Shown here: positions 19,290-28,694 of the stretch, piece after piece
Layout of the letters: every line of letters begins with the position of its first letter
Numbering within the stretch: the stretch's first letter is position 1
Source of the DNA: Polynucleobacter necessarius
GTDB lineage: Bacteria; Pseudomonadota; Gammaproteobacteria; Burkholderiales; Burkholderiaceae
DNA length: 64,000 nucleotides
Assembly: GCA_900095165.1 (NCBI GenBank)
Contig: LT606947.1
Coordinates: forward strand, 248,001 to 312,000
Reading direction: 5' to 3'
Notes under the pieces: model-generated
Database searches by the model: none
What the model was told of the DNA's origin: nothing
What the model saw: the letters and a program-made list of their open reading frames with translations, nothing else
Position numbers and translations under genes: made by a program

Positions 19290-19758
19290 ATGTCAGCAGC
19301 TTTTCCGTTTTTGCTTGTCATGTCACTGGCGACAATATCGGATTTTGCAACTAAGCGAATCTCCAATTACTTAATTTTGCTTGGGTTGTCTGTTGGCTTG
19401 TTGATGGCTTACATCAATGGCGGCATCGGTGCGCTAGGTGGATCTCTGCTAGGGATGATTGTTGGTTTATTAGTGTTTATTTACCCTTATATGAAGTTGT
19501 TCATCGGTGCTGGCGATGTGAAGTTGATGATGGTTTCTGGATCTTTTCTAGGCCCATATTTTGTGCTGTTGGCCGTGCCCTGTATACCTCCATTATTGGA
19601 GGCTTGATCGTAGTGCTGTATTTGGCTTACAAAGGTGTTTTATTTGAATCGGCCGGTAGGGCATTGAGATTTCGTTTTAGTGGCCTGTGCGCATTCCCTA
19701 TGCCTTTGCTATTTCTCTCGGAGCCTGTTTGGCCCTCTTTCACTGCACTCAATTATAA
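19290..19758 (+). pseudogene. tadV: prepilin peptidase TadV/CpaA (A24 family), two frameshifts
   Basis: A24 peptidases cleave the Flp leader at the inner membrane with two aspartates. The first lies in ATISDFATKRISNYL and the second in KLFIGAGDVKLMM (the GxGD motif); both are present. The frame breaks near 19575-19580, where AVPCIPPLLEA replaces ALYTSIIGGLIVVLYLAYKG of the next frame. It breaks again near 19684-19690, before LRIPYAFAISLGACLALF. Both are -1 shifts. The stop TAA at 19756-19758 lies two bases before cpaB. The catalytic half is open but the last membrane helices are lost. Confidence 0.85.
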
Positions 19759-19760
19759 AA

Positions 19761-20508
19761 ATGCAAAATAGACGCATCTTCATTTCGCTGATTGCGGCCT
19801 CGGTCGTGGGCTTACTAGCTTTATTTATTGCTTCATTTGTCGTCAAGGATGAGGAAGCAAGTAGAACGTCCATGGTGGTTGCCGCTGCTGAGCCTATCCC
19901 AATGGGTATGCCAATCTCAAGCACTCAACTCAAGCTGATCCAGTCACCCGGGGAAAGCTTGCCCGGTGGAGTTGCGCACTTTATTGAAGAAATGGTTGGC
20001 AGAGTTCCGAAAGCAGACATTAAAGCAGGTGAAGTGATTTTTGATCGTATGCTCTATTCAGCATCTTTCTCGTCTGGCCTAGCATTTGCGATTTCTGCTG
20101 GTAAGCGGGCAATGGCAATGAATGTAAATGAAGTTTCTGATGTTGCTGGCTTTGTGACTCCGGGCGCATATTGATGTTTTATTTAGCAGTAAGGATGATT
20201 CAGGTCGATTTAGTTCGCGAATTATTATGCAGCGCTTATTGGTTCTCGCTATAGCGCAAGATCGTGCTGTTCCTGAGGATGTTAAGCCACGCCTAGTGAG
20301 CTCCGTTACCTTGGAAGTCACTCCTCAGCAGGCTGAAGTATTGGATGCTGCGCGCATGGCTGGAAGTTTGTCTCTTGTATTGCGCAATCAAACAGAGGGT
20401 TCTGCGCTTGGGGGGTCTTCTCAAACGCAAACCCACACCACTAGCGAAAATGGGGTTGAAGTGATTCGCGGTACAACTGTGCGCATGGAATCTGGATTGG
20501 GTCGTTAA
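19761..20508 (+). pseudogene. cpaB: Flp pilus assembly protein CpaB/RcpC, frameshifted
   Basis: Starts at ATG 19761 with MQNRRIFISLIAASVVG, one N-terminal membrane helix, then a SAF-like domain (VVAAAEPIPMGMPISSTQLK) that is typical of RcpC/CpaB. The first frame ends at GAY-stop near 20172. One base over, the protein continues as HIDVLFSSKDDSGRFSSRII and on through VTLEVTPQQAEVLDAAR to TAA 20506-20508. CpaB is a periplasmic pilus-assembly factor thought to work with the secretin. The frame change corresponds to +1 or -2 close to 20168-20173. Confidence 0.85.
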
Positions 20509-20509
20509 T

Positions 20510-21825
20510 ATGAAAATGTTCAATAAAACTAGCGCTTGGCTTAGTCTTTTCACCTTTGCTTGGATGCTATTGGTGCCAAATTTCTTGTATGCGGCTAAGG
20601 CGCTGGTCTCTAAGGATGTCGGCAAGGTTTCTAGTATTGAGATCTCTTTGGGTAAATCCCGTTTATATAAGTATGCCAAGCCAATTACTCGAATTTCAGT
20701 TGGTGATGCCGCCATAGCGGATGTGATGGTGGTTAGTCAAAATCAAATTTACCTGCTTAGTAAAAAGGTGGGTTCGACCAATGTATTTCTTTGGCATGCC
20801 AATGGAAATCTTTCCACATTAGATGTTGCTGTAGGGGTCGATGCTGGCGCTCTTCAGACTTTATTGGCCAAACTTATTCCTGGTGAAAAAATATTCGTGC
20901 ATCCTCAGCGGGAGAGTCCTTGGTCTTGAGTGGTCAGGTTTCGGACTCCATGAAGGTCCAGCAAGCGGTTCAAATTGCTCAGGAATACACTGGCAAGAAG
21001 GTTCTCAATATGATGACAACCGACCACTTACCCCAAGTTCTAATTGAGGTCAAAATCGCCGAGATTGATAAGGCTGTTGCCGACTCTTTGGGCGTTCAGG
21101 TGCAGGGCTCAAATTTTTCTTTCAATACGCTCAATGGCGCAGTAGCGCCATTGGGATTTGCTGCTAGTGCTAGTGGAACTGTGGGCTCTACAAATGCTTG
21201 GCTTCAAGCCCAGATTAATAGTGGTCTGATAAAGATTTTGGCTGAACCAAACATTATGGCTATTAGCGGTCAAGAAGGGGAGTTCTTTTCTGGAGGCATT
21301 GTATTTTTGCCGGTTCCGCAATCTACTGGAGCTGGTGGCTCAGTAATTACCTTGCAACCCCAGAACTATGGTGTGCGTGTTAAGTTCACTCCAACGGTTC
21401 TATCTGAAGGACGTATCAACCTGAAGGTAAGCCCACAGGTTTCAGAGGTGCAGACACAAGGTATTACGGTGAGCTCAGGTGGCTCAACTTCAGTGCTGCC
21501 TGCCATCACCACGCGCCAAGCTTCTACTACCGTGCAACTCTATGATGGCCAAAGTTTTGCCATTGGCGATTTAATCAAAAACAATGTTGCTGAAGTGATT
21601 AGTGCATTCCCTGGTTTAGCAAACTTGCCGGTATTGGGTGCTTTATTTAGGAGTGCTTCTTTCAAGGCTGATCGAAGTGAGTTGCTGATTGTGGTAACCC
21701 GACACATTGTTCAACCAGCAGCGAATAAAGTGGTTCTACCTACTGACAAATACATTCCCCAAACTCAGGTTGACTTCTTTGTTAATGGCAAGTTTGGAAG
21801 GCTCCAGGTCAGAAATTACAAATGA
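20510..21825 (+). pseudogene. rcpA: Flp pilus outer-membrane secretin RcpA/CpaC, frameshifted
   Basis: A signal peptide (residues 1-28) leads into a BON/N0-type domain with SLGKSRLYKYAKPITRISVGD. A secretin domain follows, with LIEVKIAEIDKAVADSLGV, a glycine-rich stretch, and LPVLGALFRSASF before ELLIVVTRHIV. The pilus would exit through this outer-membrane pore. The frame breaks near 20917-20922 (GEKIFVHPQ... ends in TGA; LVLSGQVSDSMKVQQAVQIA resumes in another frame). The remaining 300 residues are open. The stop overlaps an ATG at 21822. Confidence 0.88.
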
Positions 21826-21839
21826 GGGGGCGCCAAATA

Positions 21840-22154
21840 ATGAAGCCTAACTTTGACTTTAGGTTAATGTTAAAAATAATGACTGCCGCCGTGATCTTGA
21901 CTGGACTCTCAGCTTGTCAGACCACTTGGGATGCCTCTCCTGATTTTGGTGAAACCGTTAACGATGCGGTTCAGGCTCAGTTGGTAAACCCAAAAGCACC
22001 AGTGGGAAATAAAAAGGTCACCAAAGGTCTTGATGGCAGTGCAGCAAAAAGTGCCGTTGATAACTATCAAAAATCTTTTGAGGTTAGGGCGCCAATTGGT
22101 AGCAGTGCTTATCCCACTGGATCGGCAGTTGGTACATCTTCTGGGGGTCGATAA
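21840..22154 (+). CDS. small lipoprotein of the Tad locus
   Basis: A 104-residue protein with a lipobox (ILTGLSAC) after one hydrophobic segment, then a Ser/Gly-rich, probably disordered tail. Tad loci usually hold a lipoprotein pilotin or CpaD/RcpB-type partner of the secretin at this position; the sequence is too short for classical CpaD, so the role is inferred from context. ATG 21840 has a G-rich Shine-Dalgarno stretch (21825-21831) at good distance. The alternative ATG 21822 overlaps the secretin stop. It is directly followed by cpaE. Confidence 0.65.
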   Translation: MKPNFDFRLMLKIMTAAVILTGLSACQTTWDASPDFGETVNDAVQAQLVNPKAPVGNKKVTKGLDGSAAKSAVDNYQKSFEVRAPIGSSAYPTGSAVGTSSGGR

Positions 22155-23324
22155 ATGAAAATTGCAGCTATTGCTAGTACTCCAGAATCCTTAGTCAGAA
22201 TTAAGGAAGCCCTAGAGGACAGCGCTACTGATGATCAGTTTGTATTTTTAGAGCGTCGTGAAGGAGCTCTTGATGTCGATCGTCTAGACTTATTCTCGAC
22301 CAATATCTTGCTGATTGATTCAGAGAACGTTTCTAAAAGCGATCTGAAAACAATTTCATCATGCACCAATGAGCATGCCAATCCAGCCATCATTTATGCG
22401 ACTAGCAATCTTCGGGATGGGCAAATGCTGGAATTGATGCGCGCTGGTGTAATGGAGGTGATTAGTTCCCCCATTTCTCATTCAGAATTGCTAGAGGCAA
22501 TTGAGCGCTTGAGAGCAAGGCGCTATATCTCCTCCTCGTACCGCCCAAGAGGAAAAATCCTCTCATTTATTTCGGCGAAGGGTGGGGCGGGCTCTACTTT
22601 TATTGCTGGCAACTTAGGTTATGCACTAGCTTCAGTATGCAAGCAAAAGGTATTGTTTATTGATTTGCATATGCAATTTTGTGACGCGACATTCTGTTTG
22701 CTTGAGGCAGCCGGTCCAAGTACCTTGACTGATGTTGTTAGTCAAACAGGTTTGGATTCAAGTGTGATTGCCTCGGCAACGACTCAGGTCGCTGAAAACT
22801 TTTGCTTACTTCAAGCGCCAGATAGTCCAGATAAGGCAGTAGGGATTAAGTCCCAGCATATTGATAATTTGCTAACGGTTGCCATTCAGGATTACGACTT
22901 TGTTATTGTGGATTTACCCAGGGAGATTGAGGCAATCAATATGAATGTCTTGGACAGGTCTGACAAGGTATTTGTAGTTTTCCAGCCAGTGGTGTCTTAT
23001 ATCAGAACGCTCGCCAAGGTATTGCATCTATTTAGCATGCTAGGCTATGAGTCGCGCAAGATTTCTACCGTATTGAATCGTATGGATAAGTCCGTAGCCA
23101 TCTCGCTAGATAGGATGGAAGATGCAATTCAAAAACCAATTGATTGGGTCTTTCCCAATGACTTCATAAATGCAACTGAATCTGTCAATACTGGCATTCC
23201 TATTCAGAAGCTGCGCGAGAATATCCCCTTAAGTAATGCATTTACAGCAATGGCATACGATGTTGCTGGTATGAAGTTAGAAACTGTCACAGGCGGCTCT
23301 TGGTGGCAAAAGTGGTTCAATTAA
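22155..23324 (+). CDS. cpaE: Tad pilus localisation ATPase CpaE/TadZ
   Basis: A 389-residue protein with a degenerate receiver-like N-terminal domain (residues about 1-125) and a MinD/ParA-type ATPase domain. The deviant Walker A is ISAKGGAGSTFIAGNLGYAL, followed by VLFIDLHMQF and FVIVDLPRE. TadZ/CpaE places the pilus machine at a cell pole or other site. It starts at ATG 22155, one base after the lipoprotein stop, and cpaF follows 16 bases later. No lesion seen, although the pilus it serves cannot be built. Confidence 0.88.
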   Translation: MKIAAIASTPESLVRIKEALEDSATDDQFVFLERREGALDVDRLDLFSTNILLIDSENVSKSDLKTISSCTNEHANPAIIYATSNLRDGQMLELMRAGVMEVISSPISHSELLEAIERLRARRYISSSYRPRGKILSFISAKGGAGSTFIAGNLGYALASVCKQKVLFIDLHMQFCDATFCLLEAAGPSTLTDVVSQTGLDSSVIASATTQVAENFCLLQAPDSPDKAVGIKSQHIDNLLTVAIQDYDFVIVDLPREIEAINMNVLDRSDKVFVVFQPVVSYIRTLAKVLHLFSMLGYESRKISTVLNRMDKSVAISLDRMEDAIQKPIDWVFPNDFINATESVNTGIPIQKLRENIPLSNAFTAMAYDVAGMKLETVTGGSWWQKWFN

Positions 23325-23340
23325 TTACTGGTAAATAAAC

Positions 23341-24699
23341 ATGTCATTGAGGGAAAGAATCCAGGGTAATTTGACCCGCGACTGGGCTGCGTTGGGCGAA
23401 AAGCACTTGATCGATGAGCGCATGCAGGGTGCCGCAAATCTTCGAGCTGTATTGCACGATCGCCTGCTTAAAACAATCGATTTGACTGCTGTTGACCGTA
23501 TGCTCGATTCCGAGCTAAAGGCTTATCTAAAGACTTGTATTCAGAAGATTGTGGCCGACGACAAGATTGTCATAGGCGAAAACAATTTGGCGCATTTGGT
23601 ATACGAAATTCAGAATGAAATTATCGGTCTTGGCCCGATAGAGCCCTTAATCTCCGACCTAAGTATTTCAGATATCTTGGTTAATAACTACAAAACTATT
23701 TTTGTGGAGCGAAAAGGGCGACTAGAACGAGCCAAAATTCAATTTGATAATGACGCGCACTTGTTGAAGGTAATAGAAAAAATTGTGGAGCGGGTGGGTC
23801 GTCGTATTGATGAATCAGGCCCCATGGTTGATGCCCGTTTGCCAGATGGTTCTCGTGTGAATGCGATTATTCCGCCATTGGCTTTGGATGGGCCAGCGCT
23901 TTCTATTCGTAGATTTTCTGAGGTGCCTTTATCTGTTGCCAACTTGATCGAGTATGGCTCGATGACAACTGAGATGGCTTTGATTATTGGCGCATTGGTA
24001 AAGGTTAAAACCAATATCCTGATTTCTGGGGGAGCTGGTAGCGGTAAGACAACCTTATTGAATGTGATGTCTGGATATATTCCCGACAATGAGCGGATCA
24101 TCACCATTGAGGATGCTGCTGAGTTGCGTCTTCAACAGCCGCATGTGGTTCGTTTGGAAACACGGCCCCAGAATATCGAGAGTAAAGGTAAGGTGGGTCA
24201 GCGCGCGCTTGTTAAAAATACATTGCGTATGCGTCCAGATCGCATCATTGTTGGTGAGGTCCGTGGTATTGAGATGATCGATATGCTTCAGGCGATGAAT
24301 ACGGGCCATGAAGGATCTTTAACCACTATTCACGCCAACACTGCTCGTGATGCCTTAACCCGTCTAGAAAATATGGTGGGCCTTGCTGGTGTCAATGTAA
24401 TGCAAAAAGCATTGCGTGAATAAATTGTTTCAGGTATCTCTGTGATTATTCAGGTGGCACGTTTAAGTGATGGCCGTCGAAAAATTATGAGTATTCAAGA
24501 AATCACTGGTATGGAAGGTGATGTTATTACCATGCAGGAAATCTTCTGTTTTGAGCAAACAGGTGTGGCACCAGATGGAACGGTGCTGGGTCACTTTAGA
24601 GCAACTGGTATTCGTCCTCGCTTCGCAGATCGACTTCAAGCCCGTGGGGCGCCATTGGCAGACTATCTATTTGATCCGAGCAGAATTAAGGAGCGCTAG
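23341..24699 (+). pseudogene. cpaF: Tad pilus assembly ATPase CpaF/TadA with a nonsense codon
   Basis: CpaF is the hexameric secretion ATPase that powers Flp pilus extension at the inner membrane. Present are the N-terminal domain, Walker A (ISGGAGSGKTTLLNVMSG), Asp box and Walker B region (RMRPDRIIVGEVRG), and the His box area GHEGSLTTIHANTARDAL. At 24421-24423 TAA interrupts ALRE-IVSGISVIIQVARL. The conserved protein would read REQIVSG, so a single C-to-T change (CAA to TAA) accounts for it. The same frame stays open for 92 more codons to 24699. Truncation at residue 360 removes the last part of the catalytic domain. Confidence 0.9.
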
Positions 24700-25671
24700 A
24701 TGAACTTTCAGTTCATCTTTACCGTTTTTGCATTTGCTGCCTTTTTACTGGGTATCTCCTATGCAATCTATTCCTATGTGAGATTGCGCTTTAGTCGAGA
24801 GCGCTTGCGTTTAGAAAGACGGCTTGATGCAATTACCGCAGAAAATGCTAAGTTAAAGTCAAATCCATCGGATTCTCTGCCGTTCAGCACTATTCCTAAG
24901 CTAGACGCTTGGATGAAGCGGTACTCAACATTTGTTTGGCTTTATGAGTCCATACAAAGGCTGAAATGGAGCATTCATACAGATCAATTTATTTTTCTAG
25001 TTGCAGGCTTGTTTTTTATCACTGATTGGGTGTTGATAAAGCTAGGCGCATCATTTTTACTTTCCTCCCTGTTTTCATTTAGCGTAGCCTCCTCGCCCTT
25101 TATCTATTTGATGGTTTCTCTATCGGAGCGGCAGACAAAATTAGAACGGCAACTCCCAGAAATTTTAGATTTTATTGCTCGTGCAATGCAGGCTGGGCAC
25201 ACCTTCGTTAGCTCGCTCCAGATGGCTGCGAATGATTCTCAAGAACCTATTGCTTCAGAGTTTCAAAAGACATTCCAAGAGATTAGCTTCGGGAGATCAG
25301 TTCAAGACTCTATGTCTGACTTATCCAGGCAAATTGACTGTGCGGAAATGCGCTATTTTGCTGTTGCTGTATTTGTTAATCAGGAAATCGACGGCAATTT
25401 AGCAAGCTTAATTAAGGGCGTGGCTAAGCTAATACGTGAGCGATTGCGCACTAAGATGTTGTTGCATGCAATGACAGGTGAGGCTCGTGCCTCAGCATGG
25501 ATTCTGAGTGTGCTGCCTTTTGTAGTGGCGTTAATTATGTTCGTAGTGAGATCTGACTTTATTGTGCTGTTGTGGAGTGAGCCAGCAGGTAGAACTATGG
25601 TTGGATACAGCTTGCTACTGATGTTTTCTGGTATTTTTTGGATGCAACGCATGGCTAAGATTAGGGTCTAG
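24700..25671 (+). CDS. tadB: Tad pilus inner-membrane platform protein TadB
   Basis: A 323-residue T2SF (GspF-like) protein: an N-terminal helix, a charged segment, two membrane segments, the cytoplasmic T2SF domain (LPEILDFIARAMQAGHTFVS, SRQIDCAEMRYFAVAVFVNQ) and two C-terminal helices. TadB and TadC form the platform on which CpaF acts. The ATG at 24700 abuts the cpaF stop directly. Length is normal and no lesion is visible. Confidence 0.9.
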   Translation: MNFQFIFTVFAFAAFLLGISYAIYSYVRLRFSRERLRLERRLDAITAENAKLKSNPSDSLPFSTIPKLDAWMKRYSTFVWLYESIQRLKWSIHTDQFIFLVAGLFFITDWVLIKLGASFLLSSLFSFSVASSPFIYLMVSLSERQTKLERQLPEILDFIARAMQAGHTFVSSLQMAANDSQEPIASEFQKTFQEISFGRSVQDSMSDLSRQIDCAEMRYFAVAVFVNQEIDGNLASLIKGVAKLIRERLRTKMLLHAMTGEARASAWILSVLPFVVALIMFVVRSDFIVLLWSEPAGRTMVGYSLLLMFSGIFWMQRMAKIRV

Positions 25672-25679
25672 GCAAAATC

Positions 25680-26630
25680 ATGGAGACTATTCGAATTCTT
25701 GTCTTTGTCTTGTTGTTTGTACTGATCACCAGTGCGAGCTACTACATCATTATTCGTTACTTTACCGAGCATATTGTTCATCGCCGACTTGGTGTTATTC
25801 GCTCTGAAATCGTAGATGAGCTCAATCCAATGGCAACTCGCCTGGATAAGCTATCCAAAGTTATTCTGGTTAAATTAATCCACTTCTTTATGCTGGAGGA
25901 AGACTGGGAAAACTCAGAGATCCGTAGGCGATTTATGGGTGCTGGCTATTATCGGGAGCTGGACGCCTTAATTTTCTTTGGCTTCAAAACTATCCTGACG
26001 CTTGTTTTACCGGTTTTGTATATCATTGCCGCCCTCATTGTTGGGTCTTCAAATTCGTTCTTAAGTATTGTGTCTATCGCAGTCTTATTTTCCGGTTTGG
26101 GCTATTACCTTCCTGATATTTGGTTATCTAGAAAAAGTACTGCTCGCCAGCGACAAATTTTTGAAAGTTTGCCCAATGCTTTGGATCTATTGCGGATTTG
26201 CGTGAGTGCTGGTCTAGGCCTGGATTCTGCTATTGAGAGGGTGGGCAAGGAATTGCAGATAGAAAGTCAGGCGCTAGCCCAAGAGTTTCATATTTTGAAT
26301 TTGGAATTGCGTACTGGTTCAACCCGTGAAAATGCCTTGAAGAACTTGACTGATCAAACTGGGGTAGAGGATATTCATGCCTTAGTTGCTATGCTGATTC
26401 AGACGGAACATTTTGGAACAAGCGTTGCTGATGCGCTTATGGTTCACTCTGAAGAGTTGAGGGAGAAGCGTACCCTGATGGCTCAAGAGGTGGCAGCAAA
26501 GATTCCTGTCAAGATGACGATTCCTTTGATTGTTTGTATCTTCCCGGCATTGATGGTGGTATTACTAGGTCCAGCAATTATTTCGCTTGGCAAATCCTTT
26601 TCCCCTATTTTGAATGGAATGGTCAAATAG
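25680..26630 (+). CDS. tadC: Tad pilus inner-membrane platform protein TadC
   Basis: A 316-residue GspF-like protein partner of TadB, with SLPNALDLLRICVSAGLGLD, EFHILNLELRTGSTRENALK and EEVAAKIPVKMTIPLI-like C-terminal motif (QEVAAKIPVKM). Four membrane segments are visible. It starts at ATG 25680, eight bases after tadB. The gene is unbroken. Confidence 0.9.
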   Translation: METIRILVFVLLFVLITSASYYIIIRYFTEHIVHRRLGVIRSEIVDELNPMATRLDKLSKVILVKLIHFFMLEEDWENSEIRRRFMGAGYYRELDALIFFGFKTILTLVLPVLYIIAALIVGSSNSFLSIVSIAVLFSGLGYYLPDIWLSRKSTARQRQIFESLPNALDLLRICVSAGLGLDSAIERVGKELQIESQALAQEFHILNLELRTGSTRENALKNLTDQTGVEDIHALVAMLIQTEHFGTSVADALMVHSEELREKRTLMAQEVAAKIPVKMTIPLIVCIFPALMVVLLGPAIISLGKSFSPILNGMVK

Positions 26631-26726
26631 GTAGACATTATGTCAATTCCAGGGATTGGTTTATGTAGGCAAACATTCGATCGACGTTGGCGATTTACTA
26701 CCCATCATTCATGAGATTAAATTGAC

Positions 26727-27179
26727 ATGAACTGCCCATTTTGTGGGGCTTTAATTAACTCCAGAACCCTGCTTCATAAATGTACTCAGTGCGGCTCCTC
26801 TATTTTTTATAGTGCTGAGAGCTACACCAAAACTCATGCAGAGGCAGTTCTTCAATCTGAAGTAGTGCGGGAGCATTTGCGTCATCAGGAGGCGGCGACT
26901 CATTAGCAAAAACAACTCTTTGACTCAAATGAGTGCAGGGATGGCATTGTTGAAAAACAAAAAAAGAGTCGACTATATGCTGCGCTTGAGTCCGTAGGAA
27001 TGGCTGCTCTTTACTCTTTTATTTTCGCGGCAATTACCTTTCCCTTAGTGTATTTTTTTGTACAACCCCATTTATTGCCATCCTATTCTATTGAGTCGTT
27101 AGTCTCGGGCTCTTATCTTTTTTATTTTTTGTTTGGTTTGATGGTATTTTATGCCACCAGACGATCCTTGCCAGATTGA
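26727..27179 (+). pseudogene. zinc-ribbon membrane protein inside the Tad locus, in-frame stop
   Basis: The first 59 codons encode a zinc ribbon with two CxxC pairs (MNCPFCGALIN and HKCTQCGSSIFY), then a soluble helix ending in TAG at 26904-26906. The same frame continues without a further stop for 90 codons: a polar linker, two membrane helices (LYSFIFAAITFPLVYFFV and SYLFYFLFGLMVFYATRR) and TGA at 27177-27179. That the open frame continues with clear membrane helices argues for one gene of about 150 codons broken by one nonsense change. The alternative is a genuine 59-residue zinc-ribbon gene followed by a remnant. No named family recognised; the role in the pilus locus is unknown. Confidence 0.6.
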
Positions 27180-27219
27180 TTGGCTTGCCCAAGTAAAAGC
27201 ATTGGAGTTAACATAAAAC

Positions 27220-28407
27220 ATGAGCCCTAAACAATTAATACCATGCAATGAGTCATCTAATGCGGAAAGGGGTGCGGTATTACCATTTTTTGCCATTCTA
27301 TTGGTGGTGTTACTGGGCTTTGCAGCATTTGCGGTTGATTTTGGATTTGCTTATATGCGGCAAGCACAATTGCAGTCTGTTGCTGATGCTGAGGCATTGG
27401 CTTGCGCAAGAAATTATTCAGCCTGTGTGAGTGGGGGCGATCAATTTCCATTAACCAATCCCCATGGATTTACCATCGCGATTACCAAGGGGGTGACTTG
27501 CCCAAATATCTCTACACAGCAAAATTGTGTTCAAGCAGATGCATCGACCAATTGGAATACATTCTTTCTTCCACTGTTTGGCGTGAATACATTCAATTTA
27601 AGTAAAACGGCGATAGCTGGTAAGCGCTCAGTTGCTGATGTCTTAGTTATTCGGGGCCAAGTGGCCATGAACGGTACTAATATCATGGCAGTAACAGGTG
27701 GTTCTGTTGCGGTAGGAGGCGGAATTTCTACCACCAATTCCTCGGGCATTAATGCGGTAACTCAAGGATCAACCATCACAGTTTATAACAACTCTCTGAG
27801 TAACTGTGGCCAGTGCACTCCACCGGTACAAACGAGTGGTTTACCACTGCCGACTCCTCCAGCCTATACACTCCCAACGGAACCCGGTCTTCAAACCTAT
27901 GTATCAGGATGTTCCTTGCCCTCGGGGACATATAACACGGCAGTCAATTTGAGCTCCTGTAGCAGTCAAGTCAATATGAATGGAATTTATTATTTTAATA
28001 ATGGTTTCGATAATCGAGGAATTACTTTGGCTGGTACTGGCGTAACCATTATCGTCGGTGCCGATAAGAATTTTCAGCTAAGTGGAGTGGTAAATTTGGA
28101 TAGTAGTAATGGGGGTTCTACCTGTGGAACGGCTGGTGGTGGCATGCTCATTTATCAACCCTTAAGTCTGACAAATACCTATTTTTCAATTGATGTTTCG
28201 GGATCGGGAAATAATGTCTCTTTAACTGGAAAAACCCAATTGCCCAATACGGATTTCACTTTTAAGGGTTCGCCTACATCATTCATCATCAAAGGGTCTT
28301 TGTATGCTGATTCACTCGACTTTATAGGTAACATGACAGCATCTGCTTCGCCGGATCCGTGCCAAAACTTGAATATTGGCAGCGGCAATACCATTCTAGT
28401 TCAGTAG
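27220..28407 (+). CDS. TadG-like pilus-assembly protein with extracytoplasmic domain
   Basis: The N-terminus has the TadE/TadG layout: a basic leader, then one helix (LPFFAILLVVLLGFAAFAVD), then FAYMRQAQLQSVADAEALAC, the typical DxA start of the exported part. About 330 residues follow that are rich in Ser, Thr, Asn and Gly with repeated short beta-like motifs and several Cys pairs (NCGQCTPP, GCSLPSG). TadG-like proteins are minor pilus or assembly components. No lesion up to TAG at 28405-28407. The frame after that stop stays open for 34 more codons, but I see no recognisable domain there. Confidence 0.75.
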   Translation: MSPKQLIPCNESSNAERGAVLPFFAILLVVLLGFAAFAVDFGFAYMRQAQLQSVADAEALACARNYSACVSGGDQFPLTNPHGFTIAITKGVTCPNISTQQNCVQADASTNWNTFFLPLFGVNTFNLSKTAIAGKRSVADVLVIRGQVAMNGTNIMAVTGGSVAVGGGISTTNSSGINAVTQGSTITVYNNSLSNCGQCTPPVQTSGLPLPTPPAYTLPTEPGLQTYVSGCSLPSGTYNTAVNLSSCSSQVNMNGIYYFNNGFDNRGITLAGTGVTIIVGADKNFQLSGVVNLDSSNGGSTCGTAGGGMLIYQPLSLTNTYFSIDVSGSGNNVSLTGKTQLPNTDFTFKGSPTSFIIKGSLYADSLDFIGNMTASASPDPCQNLNIGSGNTILVQ

Positions 28408-28539
28408 GCTGAACGTATCAGCAGTTATTACGAAGCGAAATTATCTAGCCGTAATCAAATCAAAGTATTTGGTGATGATGCCCTAAGATCAGCGCTAATT
28501 GATTTGGCATAAATAGGCTTAATATTTGGATTTTCTGCT

Positions 28540-28691
28540 ATGAAAAAATTTGACTCTCTGTCTATTCTCTTTGGCTTATTGCTCTCCGTTATTGCGCTGT
28601 ATTTCATGTTGCGGCCGTCCACTGCCGCCGCCTTACCCTTTGGCCTGTAGGAATTGGGTTTGATGTTTTTCCTTCAATCATGAAACAATAG
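28540..28691 (+). other. small membrane ORF, possibly frameshifted
   Basis: ATG 28540 opens a 36-codon frame with one membrane helix (LSILFGLLLSVIALYFML) ending at TAG 28648-28650. One frame over, the DNA reads LWPVGIGFDVFPSIMKQ and stops at 28691, four bases before the helicase start. A single-base shift would join both into a small protein of about 50 residues. No family recognised and coding status is uncertain. The 130 bases before it (28408-28539) hold only the short open extension after tadG. Confidence 0.35.
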
Positions 28692-28694
28692 GGA

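Noticed and set aside
24442..24699. Separate small gene after cpaF
   Set aside because: It is the in-frame C-terminus of CpaF after a nonsense codon, not an independent gene.
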